Shown: positions 16,305 through 25,970, counted from the stretch's first letter. The stretch: 64,000 nucleotides of DNA from Opitutia bacterium (GCA_004558035.1 SFEJ01000005.1:1-64000); one strand, 5' to 3'. Translations and numbers: made by a program. The notes: a model not told the origin generated them from the sequence alone.

Positions 16305-18146
16305 TCAGCCGAAGCGGCGCAGGATTTCGCGTTTCGGGATTTCGATGAAGATTTTTCTGCCGTCGGGCGACACGTTCGGCTGGGCGCACGCGAAGAGCTC
16401 GCGCAGGAGCAGCCGGATCTTCGCCTCGTCGAAATTCTCCGACGCGGTCGCCGCCGCCTGCGTCGCCGCGATGCGCGCGAGAGTCTCCGCCGCGACGTCG
16501 GAGCGCGAAAAATCCGCGGGCAGGCGCGCGACGCGGGCGACGAGGTCGCGCACGAACGCGCGCGCGTCCGCGTCCTTCGGCAGCCAGTCGGGAACGGCGT
16601 TCAGGCGGAAAAAGTCGCGACCGAAGATCTCGACGTCGAAGCCCGCCGCCGCGAGCGTGCGCAGGTGGCGCGCAAGCGCGTCCGCGAGCAGCGGCTCGAA
16701 TTCCATCGGCTCGGGAATGAGCAGCGGCTGCGAAACCGGCGTCTCTTCGCGGAAGCGCGCGAGCACGCGTTCGAACCAGACGCGTTCCCGCGCGAAGCGC
16801 AGGTGGAGGAGCAGCAGTCCTTCGTCGGCCTGAAAAAGCGCGAGCGGCTCGCCCGCGAGCTTGCCGAAAAAGCGCCAGCGGTCGAACGCGGGCACGGCGG
16901 CGCGCGCCGGTGCGCGGGATTCGGCGGGAACGGGGCGCGGCGCGGGCGGCGGCGGAATTTCCGCGGAAGCCTCCGGCGCGTCCGCGCGGCGTTCCGGCGG
17001 CTCGGAATCGGGCTCGGCGCCCTGCGGGAACGCGGGCGCGCGGCGCGTTTCGGGAAGCTCCGCGCGCGCGGGAACGGCTTTCGGCGCGGCGGCGCGCGGG
17101 ACTTCGGCGCGGAGCCCCGGCGCGGGAACGGGCGCGCCCGCCGGCGCGGCGAAGGTCTCCGGCGCGATCGTCTTCAGCACCGTCGTGATGAGAAAGTTGC
17201 GGACGCGCGATTCGTCGCGGAAGCGGATTTCGCGCTTCGCGGGATGCACGTTCACGTCCACGGCGTGCGGATCGATTTCGAGAAAAAGAAACGCGAGCGG
17301 GTAACGTCCGCGCGGGATCAGCGTGTGGTAGCTCTCGACGAGCGAATACGCCATCGTGCGGTTGTCCACGGGGCGGCCGTTGACGACGGTCACCATCTCC
17401 TGGCGCGAGCTGCGGCTCACGCCGGGCTTGCCGAGCAGCCCCGTCAGCCGCATGCCGAAGCCTTCCGCGGGCTCGAGCGGCATCAGGTCGTCCGCGAGCT
17501 GGCGCCCCCAGATCGCGGCGACGCGGTCGAGCATCTCGAGATTCGCGGGCGAGCGGAAAATCTCGCGCCCGTCCTCCCAGAGCGTGAACGCGATTTTCGG
17601 GTGCGCGACCGCGTAGAGCCGGATCACGCGCGTGATGTGCGCCGCCTCGGTGTTCTCCGACTTCAGGAATTTCAGCCGCGCGGGAACGTTGGAGAAAAGC
17701 CCCGTGACCTCGATCTTCGTTCCCGCCGCCATGCCGACGTCGCGGCAGTGCACGTAGCGGCCGCCGTTGACGAAGATTTCCGTGCCGAGCGCGTCGCTCT
17801 CCGTCTTCGTGCGCAGCGTGAAGCGCGACACGGAGGCGATCGACGGGAGCGCCTCGCCGCGGAAACCGAAGGTGCGGATCTCGTCGAGGTCCGTCGTCTC
17901 GCGGATCTTGCTCGTCGCGTGGCGTTCGAGCGCGGTCAGCGCCTCGTCGCGCGTCATGCCGCAGCCGTTGTCCTCGATGGAGATGAAGCTTCTGCCGCCG
18001 TTGCGGAATTCGACGTGAACGCGCGTCGCGCCGGCGTCGATCGCGTTTTCCAGCAGTTCCTTGACGACGGACATGGGCCGCTCCACCACTTCGCCGGCGG
18101 CGATCTGGTTGGCGACGTTGTCGGAAAGAATGCGGATTTTCGGCAT
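16305..18146 (-). CDS. mutL: DNA mismatch repair protein MutL
   Basis: This is a 613-residue mismatch-repair protein. The N-terminal GHKL ATPase has ELLENAIDAGAT, IEDNGCGM and GFRGEALPSI. A Pro/Ala-rich linker spans about residues 330-430, and a C-terminal dimerisation domain follows. Where endonuclease-type MutL proteins have DQHAxxER, this protein has HLRFARER, so only the glutamate side survives and nicking activity is probably lost. I chose the ATG at 18146 because the family begins a few residues before KIRILSDNVANQIAAGEV. An in-frame start at 18164 is possible. Confidence 0.9.
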   Translation of the reverse strand: MPKIRILSDNVANQIAAGEVVERPMSVVKELLENAIDAGATRVHVEFRNGGRSFISIEDNGCGMTRDEALTALERHATSKIRETTDLDEIRTFGFRGEALPSIASVSRFTLRTKTESDALGTEIFVNGGRYVHCRDVGMAAGTKIEVTGLFSNVPARLKFLKSENTEAAHITRVIRLYAVAHPKIAFTLWEDGREIFRSPANLEMLDRVAAIWGRQLADDLMPLEPAEGFGMRLTGLLGKPGVSRSSRQEMVTVVNGRPVDNRTMAYSLVESYHTLIPRGRYPLAFLFLEIDPHAVDVNVHPAKREIRFRDESRVRNFLITTVLKTIAPETFAAPAGAPVPAPGLRAEVPRAAAPKAVPARAELPETRRAPAFPQGAEPDSEPPERRADAPEASAEIPPPPAPRPVPAESRAPARAAVPAFDRWRFFGKLAGEPLALFQADEGLLLLHLRFARERVWFERVLARFREETPVSQPLLIPEPMEFEPLLADALARHLRTLAAAGFDVEIFGRDFFRLNAVPDWLPKDADARAFVRDLVARVARLPADFSRSDVAAETLARIAATQAAATASENFDEAKIRLLLRELFACAQPNVSPDGRKIFIEIPKREILRRFG

Positions 18147-18240
18147 CGGAAGATCAGCCCGCAACGATACGCGGGAACGCGGAAAAAGGGAAGCGGCAAG
18201 TGAGCGGCGCGCCGAAAACCGCGGGAACGCGGACCGCGGA

Positions 18241-18327
18241 TTCCCGCGAAGACGCCGAGGCGCAAAGAAAAACCGCGAAGGTAAAGAAAGTTAAGGGAAG
18301 TTCCCTTTACGCTTTAACCCTTAAGCT
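18241..18327. repeat. CGCAAAG-type intergenic repeat
   Basis: The sequence GAAGACGCCGAGGCGCAAAG continues into GGTAAAGAAAGTTAAGGGAAG, then CCTTTACGCTTTAACCCTTAAGC. The second part is self-complementary (TTAAGGG with CCCTTAA) and runs up to the folP stop. It belongs to the same family as 6529-6590. Confidence 0.6.
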
Positions 18328-19215
18328 TTAAGCTTTTCCCGGCGCCGCGAAAATCGCGTCCGCGGTCGTCACGGCGTCCCTGTGCGCGGCGACGTCGTGC
18401 AGGCGCAGGCATGCCGCGCCGTGGAACGCGCCGAGCGCGGAGCACGCCGCGTCGCCGCCCGCGCGCTCCTTCGGCGGCTTGCCGCCGAGCACGACGCCGA
18501 GCGTGCTTTTGCGCGACGTGCCGAGCAGCACGGGAAAGCCCAGATCCGCGATTTCGCGCAGCCGCGCGACGATGAGCAGGTTCTGCGCGGGCGTCTTCCC
18601 GAAGCCGAATCCCGGATCGAGCCAAAGCTGCTCCGCGGGAACGTCGCAGGCGAGAATCCGTTCCGCGCCCGCGTGCAGGTCGTCCATGAATTCCGTCCAG
18701 AAATCGCCGTAATCCTCGCGCCCGAAGCGGTTGTGCATCGCGATGAGCGGCGCGCGCGCGGCGGCGGCGAGCTCGCCCATCGCGTAGCGCGTTCCCGCCG
18801 TGTCCGCGCGCGCGCCGATCGCGCGGACGTCGTTGAGGATGTCCGCGCCCGCGGCGAGCGCCTTTTCGGCGACTTCCGCGCGGTAGGTGTCCACGCTGAC
18901 GGGAACGTCGGGCAGCGCGTCGCGGATCGCCTTCAGCGCGGGCAGGAGGCGCGCCGCCTCCTCTTCGGCGTCGATTTCGCGGCAGCCCGGACGCGTCGAT
19001 TCCGCGCCGAGGTCGATGACGTCCGCGCCCGCCTCGACGAGCGCGCGCGCGTGCGCGGCGGCGGCCTCGGGAGCGAGAAATTCTCCGCCGTCCGAGAACG
19101 AATCGGGCGTGGCGTTGACGATGCCCATGAGCAGCGTGCGTTCGCAGAAATCCTGCGGGAGCGCGCGTCCGTGCGGCGAGCGCCAGCGTTTTTCGGTCTT
19201 AAGAATGTGAGGCAT
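18328..19215 (-). CDS. folP: dihydropteroate synthase
   Basis: This 295-residue TIM-barrel enzyme condenses p-aminobenzoate with hydroxymethyl-dihydropterin diphosphate in folate synthesis. Motifs are MGIVNATPDSFSDGG near residue 30, DLGAESTRPG near 75 (pterin and diphosphate binding) and LLGTSRKS near 215 (the sulfonamide-contact loop). I chose the ATG at 19215 since the upstream open frame runs into a repeat. It lies upstream of the mutL run on the same strand, separated by a repeat. Confidence 0.92.
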   Translation of the reverse strand: MPHILKTEKRWRSPHGRALPQDFCERTLLMGIVNATPDSFSDGGEFLAPEAAAAHARALVEAGADVIDLGAESTRPGCREIDAEEEAARLLPALKAIRDALPDVPVSVDTYRAEVAEKALAAGADILNDVRAIGARADTAGTRYAMGELAAAARAPLIAMHNRFGREDYGDFWTEFMDDLHAGAERILACDVPAEQLWLDPGFGFGKTPAQNLLIVARLREIADLGFPVLLGTSRKSTLGVVLGGKPPKERAGGDAACSALGAFHGAACLRLHDVAAHRDAVTTADAIFAAPGKA

Positions 19216-19221
19216 AGGGAA

Positions 19222-19376
19222 AAGGAGCTTATGGAGGTGATGAGGTTGTGAGGTTATGAAAGTTGATTGCGTTTCGCTGCGCGAAAATATTTCTCGAAAA
19301 AATCCTTTCGGCGAAGCCGAGCGCAAAGAACTTCATCACTTCATAGCCGCCGTAACTTCATCACTTCCCAATAGCG
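19222..19376. repeat. long palindromic intergenic repeat, copy C
   Basis: Left arm GGTGATGAGGTTGTGAGG, right arm CTTCATCACTTCATAGCCG, core with TTTCGCTGCGCGAAAATA and CCTTTCGGCGAAGCCGAGCG. It separates rsmA and folP on the minus strand and overlaps the last codons of rsmA, which therefore encode their end within the repeat. Confidence 0.75.
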
Positions 19377-20241
19377 CATTCAGCGCCTGCCAGGCGGCGG
19401 CGGGAACGCATTCGGGGCGGGAAAGCGCGTCGGCGCCGAAGCCGGGGAGCGCGTCGAGCCAGGCGGCGACCGCGTCCGCGGGAACGTCGGCGAAGTCGGG
19501 CGCGGCGAGAATCTTCTTCAGCACGGAGCCGAGCTGCTTGCGGCGGTAGATGAAGATTTCGCGGACGAGGCGCCGCGCCGTCTTCCCGAAGAGCACGGGC
19601 TTTTCGCGGCGGCGCAGGTGAAGCAGGCACGAATCGACCTTCGGCGGCGGGAAGAAGCAGCGCGCGGGAACGCGGTGCCCGGGCGCGCGCTCGTAGGCGG
19701 CTTCGAGAAAGACGGAGAGCGCGCCGTAATTCTTCGTTCCCGGCGCGGCGGTGAAGCGGTCCGCCGCCTCCTGCTGCAGCATGAGCACGAGCGTCCGCGG
19801 GAGCGCGCCGCTTTCGAGCACAGCGTCCATCCACGGCGAGGAGATCGCGTAGGGCAGATTGGCGACGATCTTGAAGGGCGTTCCCGCGGGCGTTTTTTCG
19901 GGAAAGCCGGCGATCGGGAAATCCATCGCGTCGGCTTCGAGCAGGCTGAAGGTCTCCGCGTAATGCGGCGCGACGCGTTCCCGCAGGTGCGCGGCGAGCA
20001 CGGGGTCGCGCTCGACGGCGAAGACGCGCGCGCCCGCCTGCAGCAGCGTCGTGGTGAGCGTGCCGAGCCCGGGCCCGACCTCGACGACGACGTCGCCCGC
20101 GCGCACGTCGGCGAGCTCGAGCGACTTGCGCACAATGTTGCCGTCCACGAGAAAATTCTGCCCGAGCCATTTTTTCGGCGAATGCGAGAGCGCCGCGAGC
20201 AGTTCGCGCGTCGTGTTCAGATTGTAGGGTCCCGTGAGCAT
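19336..20241 (-). CDS. rsmA: 16S rRNA dimethyladenosine transferase (RsmA/KsgA)
   Basis: This 301-residue enzyme dimethylates two adjacent adenosines near the 3' end of 16S rRNA during small-subunit maturation. Features are KKWLGQNFLVD near residue 22, the SAM motif VVEVGPGLGTLT near 50, and the catalytic NLPYAISSP near 130. I chose the ATG at 20241, since homology begins right after it. The longer frame upstream crosses repeats. The last ten residues (GSDEVTAAMK) come from palindromic repeat copy C. Confidence 0.92.
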   Translation of the reverse strand: MLTGPYNLNTTRELLAALSHSPKKWLGQNFLVDGNIVRKSLELADVRAGDVVVEVGPGLGTLTTTLLQAGARVFAVERDPVLAAHLRERVAPHYAETFSLLEADAMDFPIAGFPEKTPAGTPFKIVANLPYAISSPWMDAVLESGALPRTLVLMLQQEAADRFTAAPGTKNYGALSVFLEAAYERAPGHRVPARCFFPPPKVDSCLLHLRRREKPVLFGKTARRLVREIFIYRRKQLGSVLKKILAAPDFADVPADAVAAWLDALPGFGADALSRPECVPAAAWQALNALLGSDEVTAAMK

Positions 20242-20305
20242 GACGCGGAAGCATAGACGCCGCCCGCGGAATAGTGAAGCGCGCAATGCGCCCGCGGAAA
20301 TTTCC

Positions 20306-20365
20306 CCGCCAAGACGCGAAGATTTTTTGAATCCACGGATGAACTCGGACGCACACGGATTTTTC
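20306..20365. repeat. joined CGCAAAG- and ACGGATG-type repeat fragments
   Basis: CCCGCCAAGACGCGAAGATT runs directly into GAATCCACGGATGAACTCGG and CACACGGATTTTTCG. Both parts match repeats found alone elsewhere in the window. The 20242-20492 gap otherwise holds only the hairpin repeat at 20451. Confidence 0.6.
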
Positions 20366-20450
20366 GAAGGAGAACAGGCGCCCCGCCCGTCGCCCGAAAC
20401 GCCTTTTGAAGCAGTCCCTTCGGGGCTTGGCGTTCCCGCGCGCTTTTGAG

Positions 20451-20482
20451 GGCGAAGACATTCCTGTCTTCGTTCCCGCGGC
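20451..20482. repeat. hairpin repeat, copy 2
   Basis: GCGAAGAC-ATTCCT-GTCTTCG followed by TTCCCGCGGC. The stem carries a compensatory A-T pair where copy 1 (6641-6674) has G-C. Upstream bases CGCGTTTTG / CGCGCTTTTGA are also similar. Confidence 0.65.
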
Positions 20483-20492
20483 AGGCGAAATT

Positions 20493-20804
20493 TCACTCGC
20501 GGTTTTTCGCGGAGGCGTTCCCGCCGCGCGGCGGGGATTTTTTGCCGGCGCGGGCGCGCTCCGCCTGGCGGCGCAGCTCAGGGAGCTTTTCGCGCTTCGT
20601 CTTCGGATTCATCAGATCCGTGCGCTGGGCGCGGCGAAACGTGCCGAGTGATTCGTCCAACTTAAAACCGAACTCCGTGTTCAGCCGCCGAATCGTCGCT
20701 TCGCGGACGAACGACATGAAATTCTTCATGCTCTGGCAGGACTCGTACGCCGCCAAAATCTCCCGCGGGAACGCGATGAAGAACTGTTTGGAGTTTTTAG
20801 ACAT
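20493..20804 (-). CDS. small putative DNA-binding regulator
   Basis: In this 103-residue protein the first 50 residues (FIAFPREILAAYESCQSM, then SFVREATIRRLN) look like a beta-strand followed by two helices, as in ribbon-helix-helix proteins. The tail is lysine/arginine-rich (ERARAGKKSPPRGG). The ATG at 20804 lies inside an ACAT-N6-ATGT site, one of three in the 100-base gap to the divergent methyltransferase gene. An autoregulating controller of the adjacent modification genes is a natural inference. The longer open frame upstream has no support. I do not recognise a named family. Confidence 0.6.
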   Translation of the reverse strand: MSKNSKQFFIAFPREILAAYESCQSMKNFMSFVREATIRRLNTEFGFKLDESLGTFRRAQRTDLMNPKTKREKLPELRRQAERARAGKKSPPRGGNASAKNRE

Positions 20805-20904
20805 CGCAATATGTCTAACACAAGCCCGCGCTCCCGCTGAAAAACTCACTGTTTGACATAATATTATGTAAAATTCATAGTTTGGACATAACATCATGTA
20901 AAAT
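20799..20904. promoter_or_regulatory. divergent control region with three ACAT-N6-ATGT sites
   Basis: Three 14-bp sites share ACAT-N6-ATGT: 20801-20814, 20856-20869 (perfect palindrome ACATAATATTATGT) and 20886-20899 (ACATAACATCATGT). The last two lie in a 30-bp direct repeat GACATAA(T/C)AT-ATGTAAAAT. The first is extended to AGACAT-N6-ATGTCT. The region is much more AT-rich than its surroundings and sits between a small regulator-like gene and the methyltransferase. Confidence 0.65.
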
Positions 20905-21937
20905 GCCTCGCGAAAAAACATCTCGTTCCCGCAGTCTCAACTCCAGCCTCACGGAAGCCAAGCGCGCCAAGAAGGACGAATTCTACACGCAGCTCGCCGA
21001 CATCGAGAGCGAGCTGCGCCACTACCGCGAACACTTCCGCGGGAAGAGCGTCTTCTGCAACTGCGACGACCCGTACGAGAGCAATTTTTTCCGCTACTTC
21101 GCGCTCAACTTCAACAAGCTCGGGCTGAAGGAGCTCGTCGCGACGTGCTACGAAGGCTCGCCCATCGTCGGCACGGAGCTCCGCCTTTCGACGCGCCGCC
21201 CCTACAAGGTGACGATCCGCGAAGTGGCGGATTTCGACGGGAACGGCGCGATCGACCTCGCGGACGTCGCGCTGCTGCGGCGTTCCCGCAAAAACGAGCT
21301 GACGGAGCTCAAGGGCGACGGCGATTTCCGCTCGCCGGAATGCGTCGAACTGCTGAAAAAGGCGGACGTCGTCGTGACGAATCCTCCGTTCTCGCTCTTC
21401 CGCGAATACGTCGCGCAGCTCGTCGAGCACGGGAAGAAATTCGTCATCATCGGCAACGTGAACGCGATCACCTACAAGGAAATTTTTCCGCTGATCAAAG
21501 ACAATCGAATCTGGTTCGGCGCGAGCATTCACAGCGGCGACCGCGAATTTGAAATCCCGCAGGATTATCCGATTTCCGCGGCGGGCTTCCGCATCGACGG
21601 GAACGGCAGAAAATTCATCCGCGTCAAAGGCGTCCGCTGGTTCACGAATCTGGACTACTCCGAACGTCACGAAAATCTGATTCTTTACAAACGTTACACG
21701 CCCGAGGCGTTCCCGCGCTACGACAACTACGACGCGATCAACGTGGACAAGACGAGCGAAATTCCCTGCGACTACGACGGAATCATGGGCGTTCCCATAA
21801 CGTTTTTGGACAAATACAATCCGGAGCAATTCGAAATTTTAGGCTTGGACGACCATCGCGTCCCGTGGCGCGGACGAGGCCCGGACCTGAACGGGAAACC
21901 GATTTATCGGCGCATCATCATCCGCCGCCGCGCGTGA
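20903..21937 (+). CDS. EcoRI-family adenine-specific DNA methyltransferase
   Basis: In this 344-residue protein the N-terminal KKDEFYTQLADIESELRHY and CNCDDPYESNFF, and the catalytic NPPFSLFREY near residue 160 with IIGNVNAITYKEIFPLI, match the M.EcoRI-type N6-adenine methyltransferase family (PF13651). The target sequence cannot be read from the protein. I preferred the ATG at 20903, although a TTG at 20882 would place the start inside the operator region. A DUF262-HNH nuclease gene follows 89 bases later. GGGAACG words occur in the gene, so it is not a very recent arrival. Confidence 0.9.
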   Translation: MPREKTSRSRSLNSSLTEAKRAKKDEFYTQLADIESELRHYREHFRGKSVFCNCDDPYESNFFRYFALNFNKLGLKELVATCYEGSPIVGTELRLSTRRPYKVTIREVADFDGNGAIDLADVALLRRSRKNELTELKGDGDFRSPECVELLKKADVVVTNPPFSLFREYVAQLVEHGKKFVIIGNVNAITYKEIFPLIKDNRIWFGASIHSGDREFEIPQDYPISAAGFRIDGNGRKFIRVKGVRWFTNLDYSERHENLILYKRYTPEAFPRYDNYDAINVDKTSEIPCDYDGIMGVPITFLDKYNPEQFEILGLDDHRVPWRGRGPDLNGKPIYRRIIIRRRA

Positions 21938-21949
21938 GCGTTCCCGCGA

Positions 21950-21990
21950 GGAAATCCGTGCGAATCGGTGTTCATCCGTGGTTCAAAAAA
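21950..21990. repeat. GGTGTTCATCCGTGGTT-type repeat fragment
   Basis: The text AATCCGTGCGAATCGGTG and TTCATCCGTGGTTC matches the inverted half of the ACGAACACG-type repeats. It lies between the methyltransferase and nuclease genes. Confidence 0.6.
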
Positions 21991-22026
21991 AGAGCGCCCG
22001 CGCGCGCGAAACGACGAAAAAAATTT

Positions 22027-23112
22027 ATGGAAATCAAACTCAAAGAAATCACGATCCGAGAACTGGCGGCGGACTACGCCGAGGACGCGGGAACGGGGCG
22101 CGTGAGCGGCTTCGGCGGCAGGCTCGACGTCCGCCCGATCTACCAGCGCGAGTTCGTCTATAAGCCGGCGCAGCGCGACGCCGTGATCGACACGGTGTTC
22201 AAGGGCTTCCCGCTGAACGTCATGTATTGGGCGGACCGCGAGGACGGCACGTTCGAGGTCATCGACGGGCAGCAGCGCACGATTTCGATCTGCCAGTTCG
22301 TGAACGGCGATTTTTCGTTCGGCAACCGCTATTTCGGCAATCTGCCGGCGGACGAGCGGGAACGCTTTCTCGCGTATCGGCTGACGATCTACGTCTGCCG
22401 CGGGAACGCGAGCGAGAAGCTCGGCTGGTTTCGGACGATCAACATCGCGGGCGAGGAGCTGACGCCGCAGGAGCTGCGCAACGCCGTTTACGCGGGAACG
22501 TGGACGGCGGACGCGAAGCGGTATTTCAGCCGCAACGGCTGCCCGGCGTATCAGCTCGGCAAGGATTATCTGGCGGGAACGGCGATCCGGCAGGAATTTC
22601 TCGAAACCGCGCTGAAATGGATTTCCGGCGGGAACGTCGAAGACTACATGGGGCGGCACCAGCACGACGCTGACGCGTCGCCGCTGTGGCAGCATTTTCA
22701 GACGGTGATCGGCTGGGTCAGGACGCTGTTCCCGCGGACGCTCAAGGAAATGAAGGGCGTGCCGTGGGGCGAGCTCTACGCCGCGCACAAGGACGGGAAT
22801 TTCAACGCGCGCGAGCTCGAAGCGAAAATCGACGCGCTGCTGGAAGACCCGGACGTGACGAACAAGAAAGGCGTGTTCGCGTACGTGCTCGGCGGGGACG
22901 AGCGGGCGCTGAACATTCGGGCGTTCGACGCGCGGATGAAGCGCGAGGCGTACCAGCGGCAGCGCGGCGTCTGCCCGCACTGCGACGGGCATTTCGAGTT
23001 CGAGGAAATGGAAGGCGACCACATCACGCCGTGGAGCAGGGGCGGCAAGACGGTCGCAGAAAACTGCCGGATGCTCTGCCGCCGCTGCAACCGCCTCATC
23101 GGCGCGCGGTGA
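22027..23112 (+). CDS. DUF262 domain protein with C-terminal HNH nuclease
   Basis: In this 361-residue protein the N-terminal DUF262 domain (ParB/sulfiredoxin-like fold, seen in GmrSD and SspE) shows IYQREFVY near residue 39 and EVIDGQQRTIS near 76; the DGQQR motif is the NTP-binding signature. The C-terminus is a Zn-dependent HNH domain with CPHC, DHITPWSRGG and CRRCN. These proteins are DNA endonucleases, usually of defence systems. Its place behind an EcoRI-family methyltransferase suggests that it is the cutting partner of a restriction-modification pair. The type is not assigned. Confidence 0.87.
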   Translation: MEIKLKEITIRELAADYAEDAGTGRVSGFGGRLDVRPIYQREFVYKPAQRDAVIDTVFKGFPLNVMYWADREDGTFEVIDGQQRTISICQFVNGDFSFGNRYFGNLPADERERFLAYRLTIYVCRGNASEKLGWFRTINIAGEELTPQELRNAVYAGTWTADAKRYFSRNGCPAYQLGKDYLAGTAIRQEFLETALKWISGGNVEDYMGRHQHDADASPLWQHFQTVIGWVRTLFPRTLKEMKGVPWGELYAAHKDGNFNARELEAKIDALLEDPDVTNKKGVFAYVLGGDERALNIRAFDARMKREAYQRQRGVCPHCDGHFEFEEMEGDHITPWSRGGKTVAENCRMLCRRCNRLIGAR

Positions 23113-23191
23113 GAGGCGCTCCGCGCCGCGGAAGGCGGAAGGCGGAAGGTGGAAGAAAATAAACCCTACACATTACACCTTCCACCCTTAC

Positions 23192-23238
23192 AAAAAAACG
23201 CGTTCCCGGGAGGAACTCCGCGGGAACGCGTCTTTTTT
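23192..23238. terminator. bidirectional terminator built from two GGGAACG words
   Basis: The 11-bp perfect stem ACGCGTTCCCG / CGGGAACGCGT is flanked by an A run on the left and a T run on the right. It can therefore stop transcription from both the nuclease gene (+) and dnaK (-), which converge here. Confidence 0.85.
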
Positions 23239-23254
23239 AAGCCTCAAGCTCGGC

Positions 23255-25189
<1,935 letters not shown>

Positions 25190-25204
25190 AGTGCCCTTGA
25201 TTTA

Positions 25205-25220
25205 TGCAAACCTCGTGCCA
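25205..25220 (-). promoter_or_regulatory. sigma-54-like -24/-12 promoter before dnaK
   Basis: Minus-strand TGGCACGAGGTTTGCA matches the sigma-54 consensus TGGCACG-N4-TTGCW exactly, with GG and GC ten bases apart. It sits 15 bases upstream of the dnaK ATG, so the predicted leader would be only a few bases long. Upstream on the same strand are repeats of GACAAA. No RpoN or activator gene is in the window, so chance is possible. Confidence 0.45.
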
Positions 25221-25257
25221 AGTTTCTTTTTGTCCCATTTGTCGCATTTTTAAGGTG

Positions 25258-25415
25258 ACGAGGCGTTGCGTTCGGCTGCGCCGCTGTTTAAGGTTTAAGG
25301 TGTAATGTGTAATGAAACAAACCTTACACTTTACGCCGTACACGGCGCGAAGCGCTTTTCAAGCTCCATAGCCTTCCGTCGCCTCATCGCTTCCCGCGTC
25401 CCGCGCGCGGCGCGA
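25258..25415. repeat. degenerate palindromic repeat and AAGGTGTAATGTG-type repeats
   Basis: GCGTTGCGTTCGGCTGCGCCG and CAAGCTCCATAGCCTTCCGTC echo the core and arm of the 150-bp repeats. AAGGTTTAAGGTGTAATGTG is followed by ACCTTACACTTTACGC, a partly complementary pair. Similar short runs occur at 23130-23190 and 58682-58720. Nothing else is visible between 25221 and 25460. Confidence 0.45.
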
Positions 25416-25460
25416 ATCGCCCGCTTGACTTTCGGCGCGGGAACGCGGGAAAATCGCGCC

Positions 25461-25970
25461 ATGAGACTTCGGCGAAAATTCCTTCCGGCGGGAACGGCGG
25501 CGCTCGGCGCGCTCGCCCTGCTCTGCGCGTGCGGCGAAGCGGAGCCGCGGGAACGCGCGGACGCGGAGACGCGTTTTCCGCTGCGCTTCGACAACGGCGC
25601 GCGCGCGGAAGTCCGCCTCGCGATCACGGAAATCGAGCGCACGCGCGGGCTGATGGGCTGCCGCGGTCTCGCCGACGGCGAAGGCATGCTCTTCGTCTAT
25701 CCCGTCGCGGAGACGCGCGCGTTCTGGATGAAGAACGTTCCCGTGAATCTCGACATCGGCTTCTTCGATCCCGCGGGGAGGCTGCTCGAAGTCCGCGCCA
25801 TGGCGGCGCACGACCTGCGCACGACGTATTCGGATTCCGACGACGTCCAGTATTGTCTCGAAATGCGCGAAGGCTGGTTCGAGGCGAATGGCGTCCTGCC
25901 CGAAAACGAGTCCGCGCTGAACCGCGACGACCTGGACGCCGCCGTGCGCGCCCGCGGCTTCCGCCCGTGA
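25461..25970 (+). CDS. DUF192 family lipoprotein
   Basis: This 169-residue protein has a lipoprotein signal peptide (LLCAC, Cys about 24). The mature part has the DUF192 signatures TRGLMGCRGLADGEGMLFVYP, FWMKNVPVNLDIGFFD and CLEMREGWF. DUF192 is a small beta-barrel fold of unknown function found in exported proteins of bacteria and archaea. I chose the ATG at 25461 because the signal peptide begins there. It is followed after 46 bases by another lipoprotein gene. Confidence 0.85.
   Translation: MRLRRKFLPAGTAALGALALLCACGEAEPRERADAETRFPLRFDNGARAEVRLAITEIERTRGLMGCRGLADGEGMLFVYPVAETRAFWMKNVPVNLDIGFFDPAGRLLEVRAMAAHDLRTTYSDSDDVQYCLEMREGWFEANGVLPENESALNRDDLDAAVRARGFRP

Noticed and set aside
16242..18203. 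653-residue plus-strand frame opposite mutL
   Set aside because: Antisense shadow of mutL.
25190..25260. CIRCE element before dnaK
   Set aside because: The TTAGCACTC-N9-GAGTGCTAA inverted repeat is absent.
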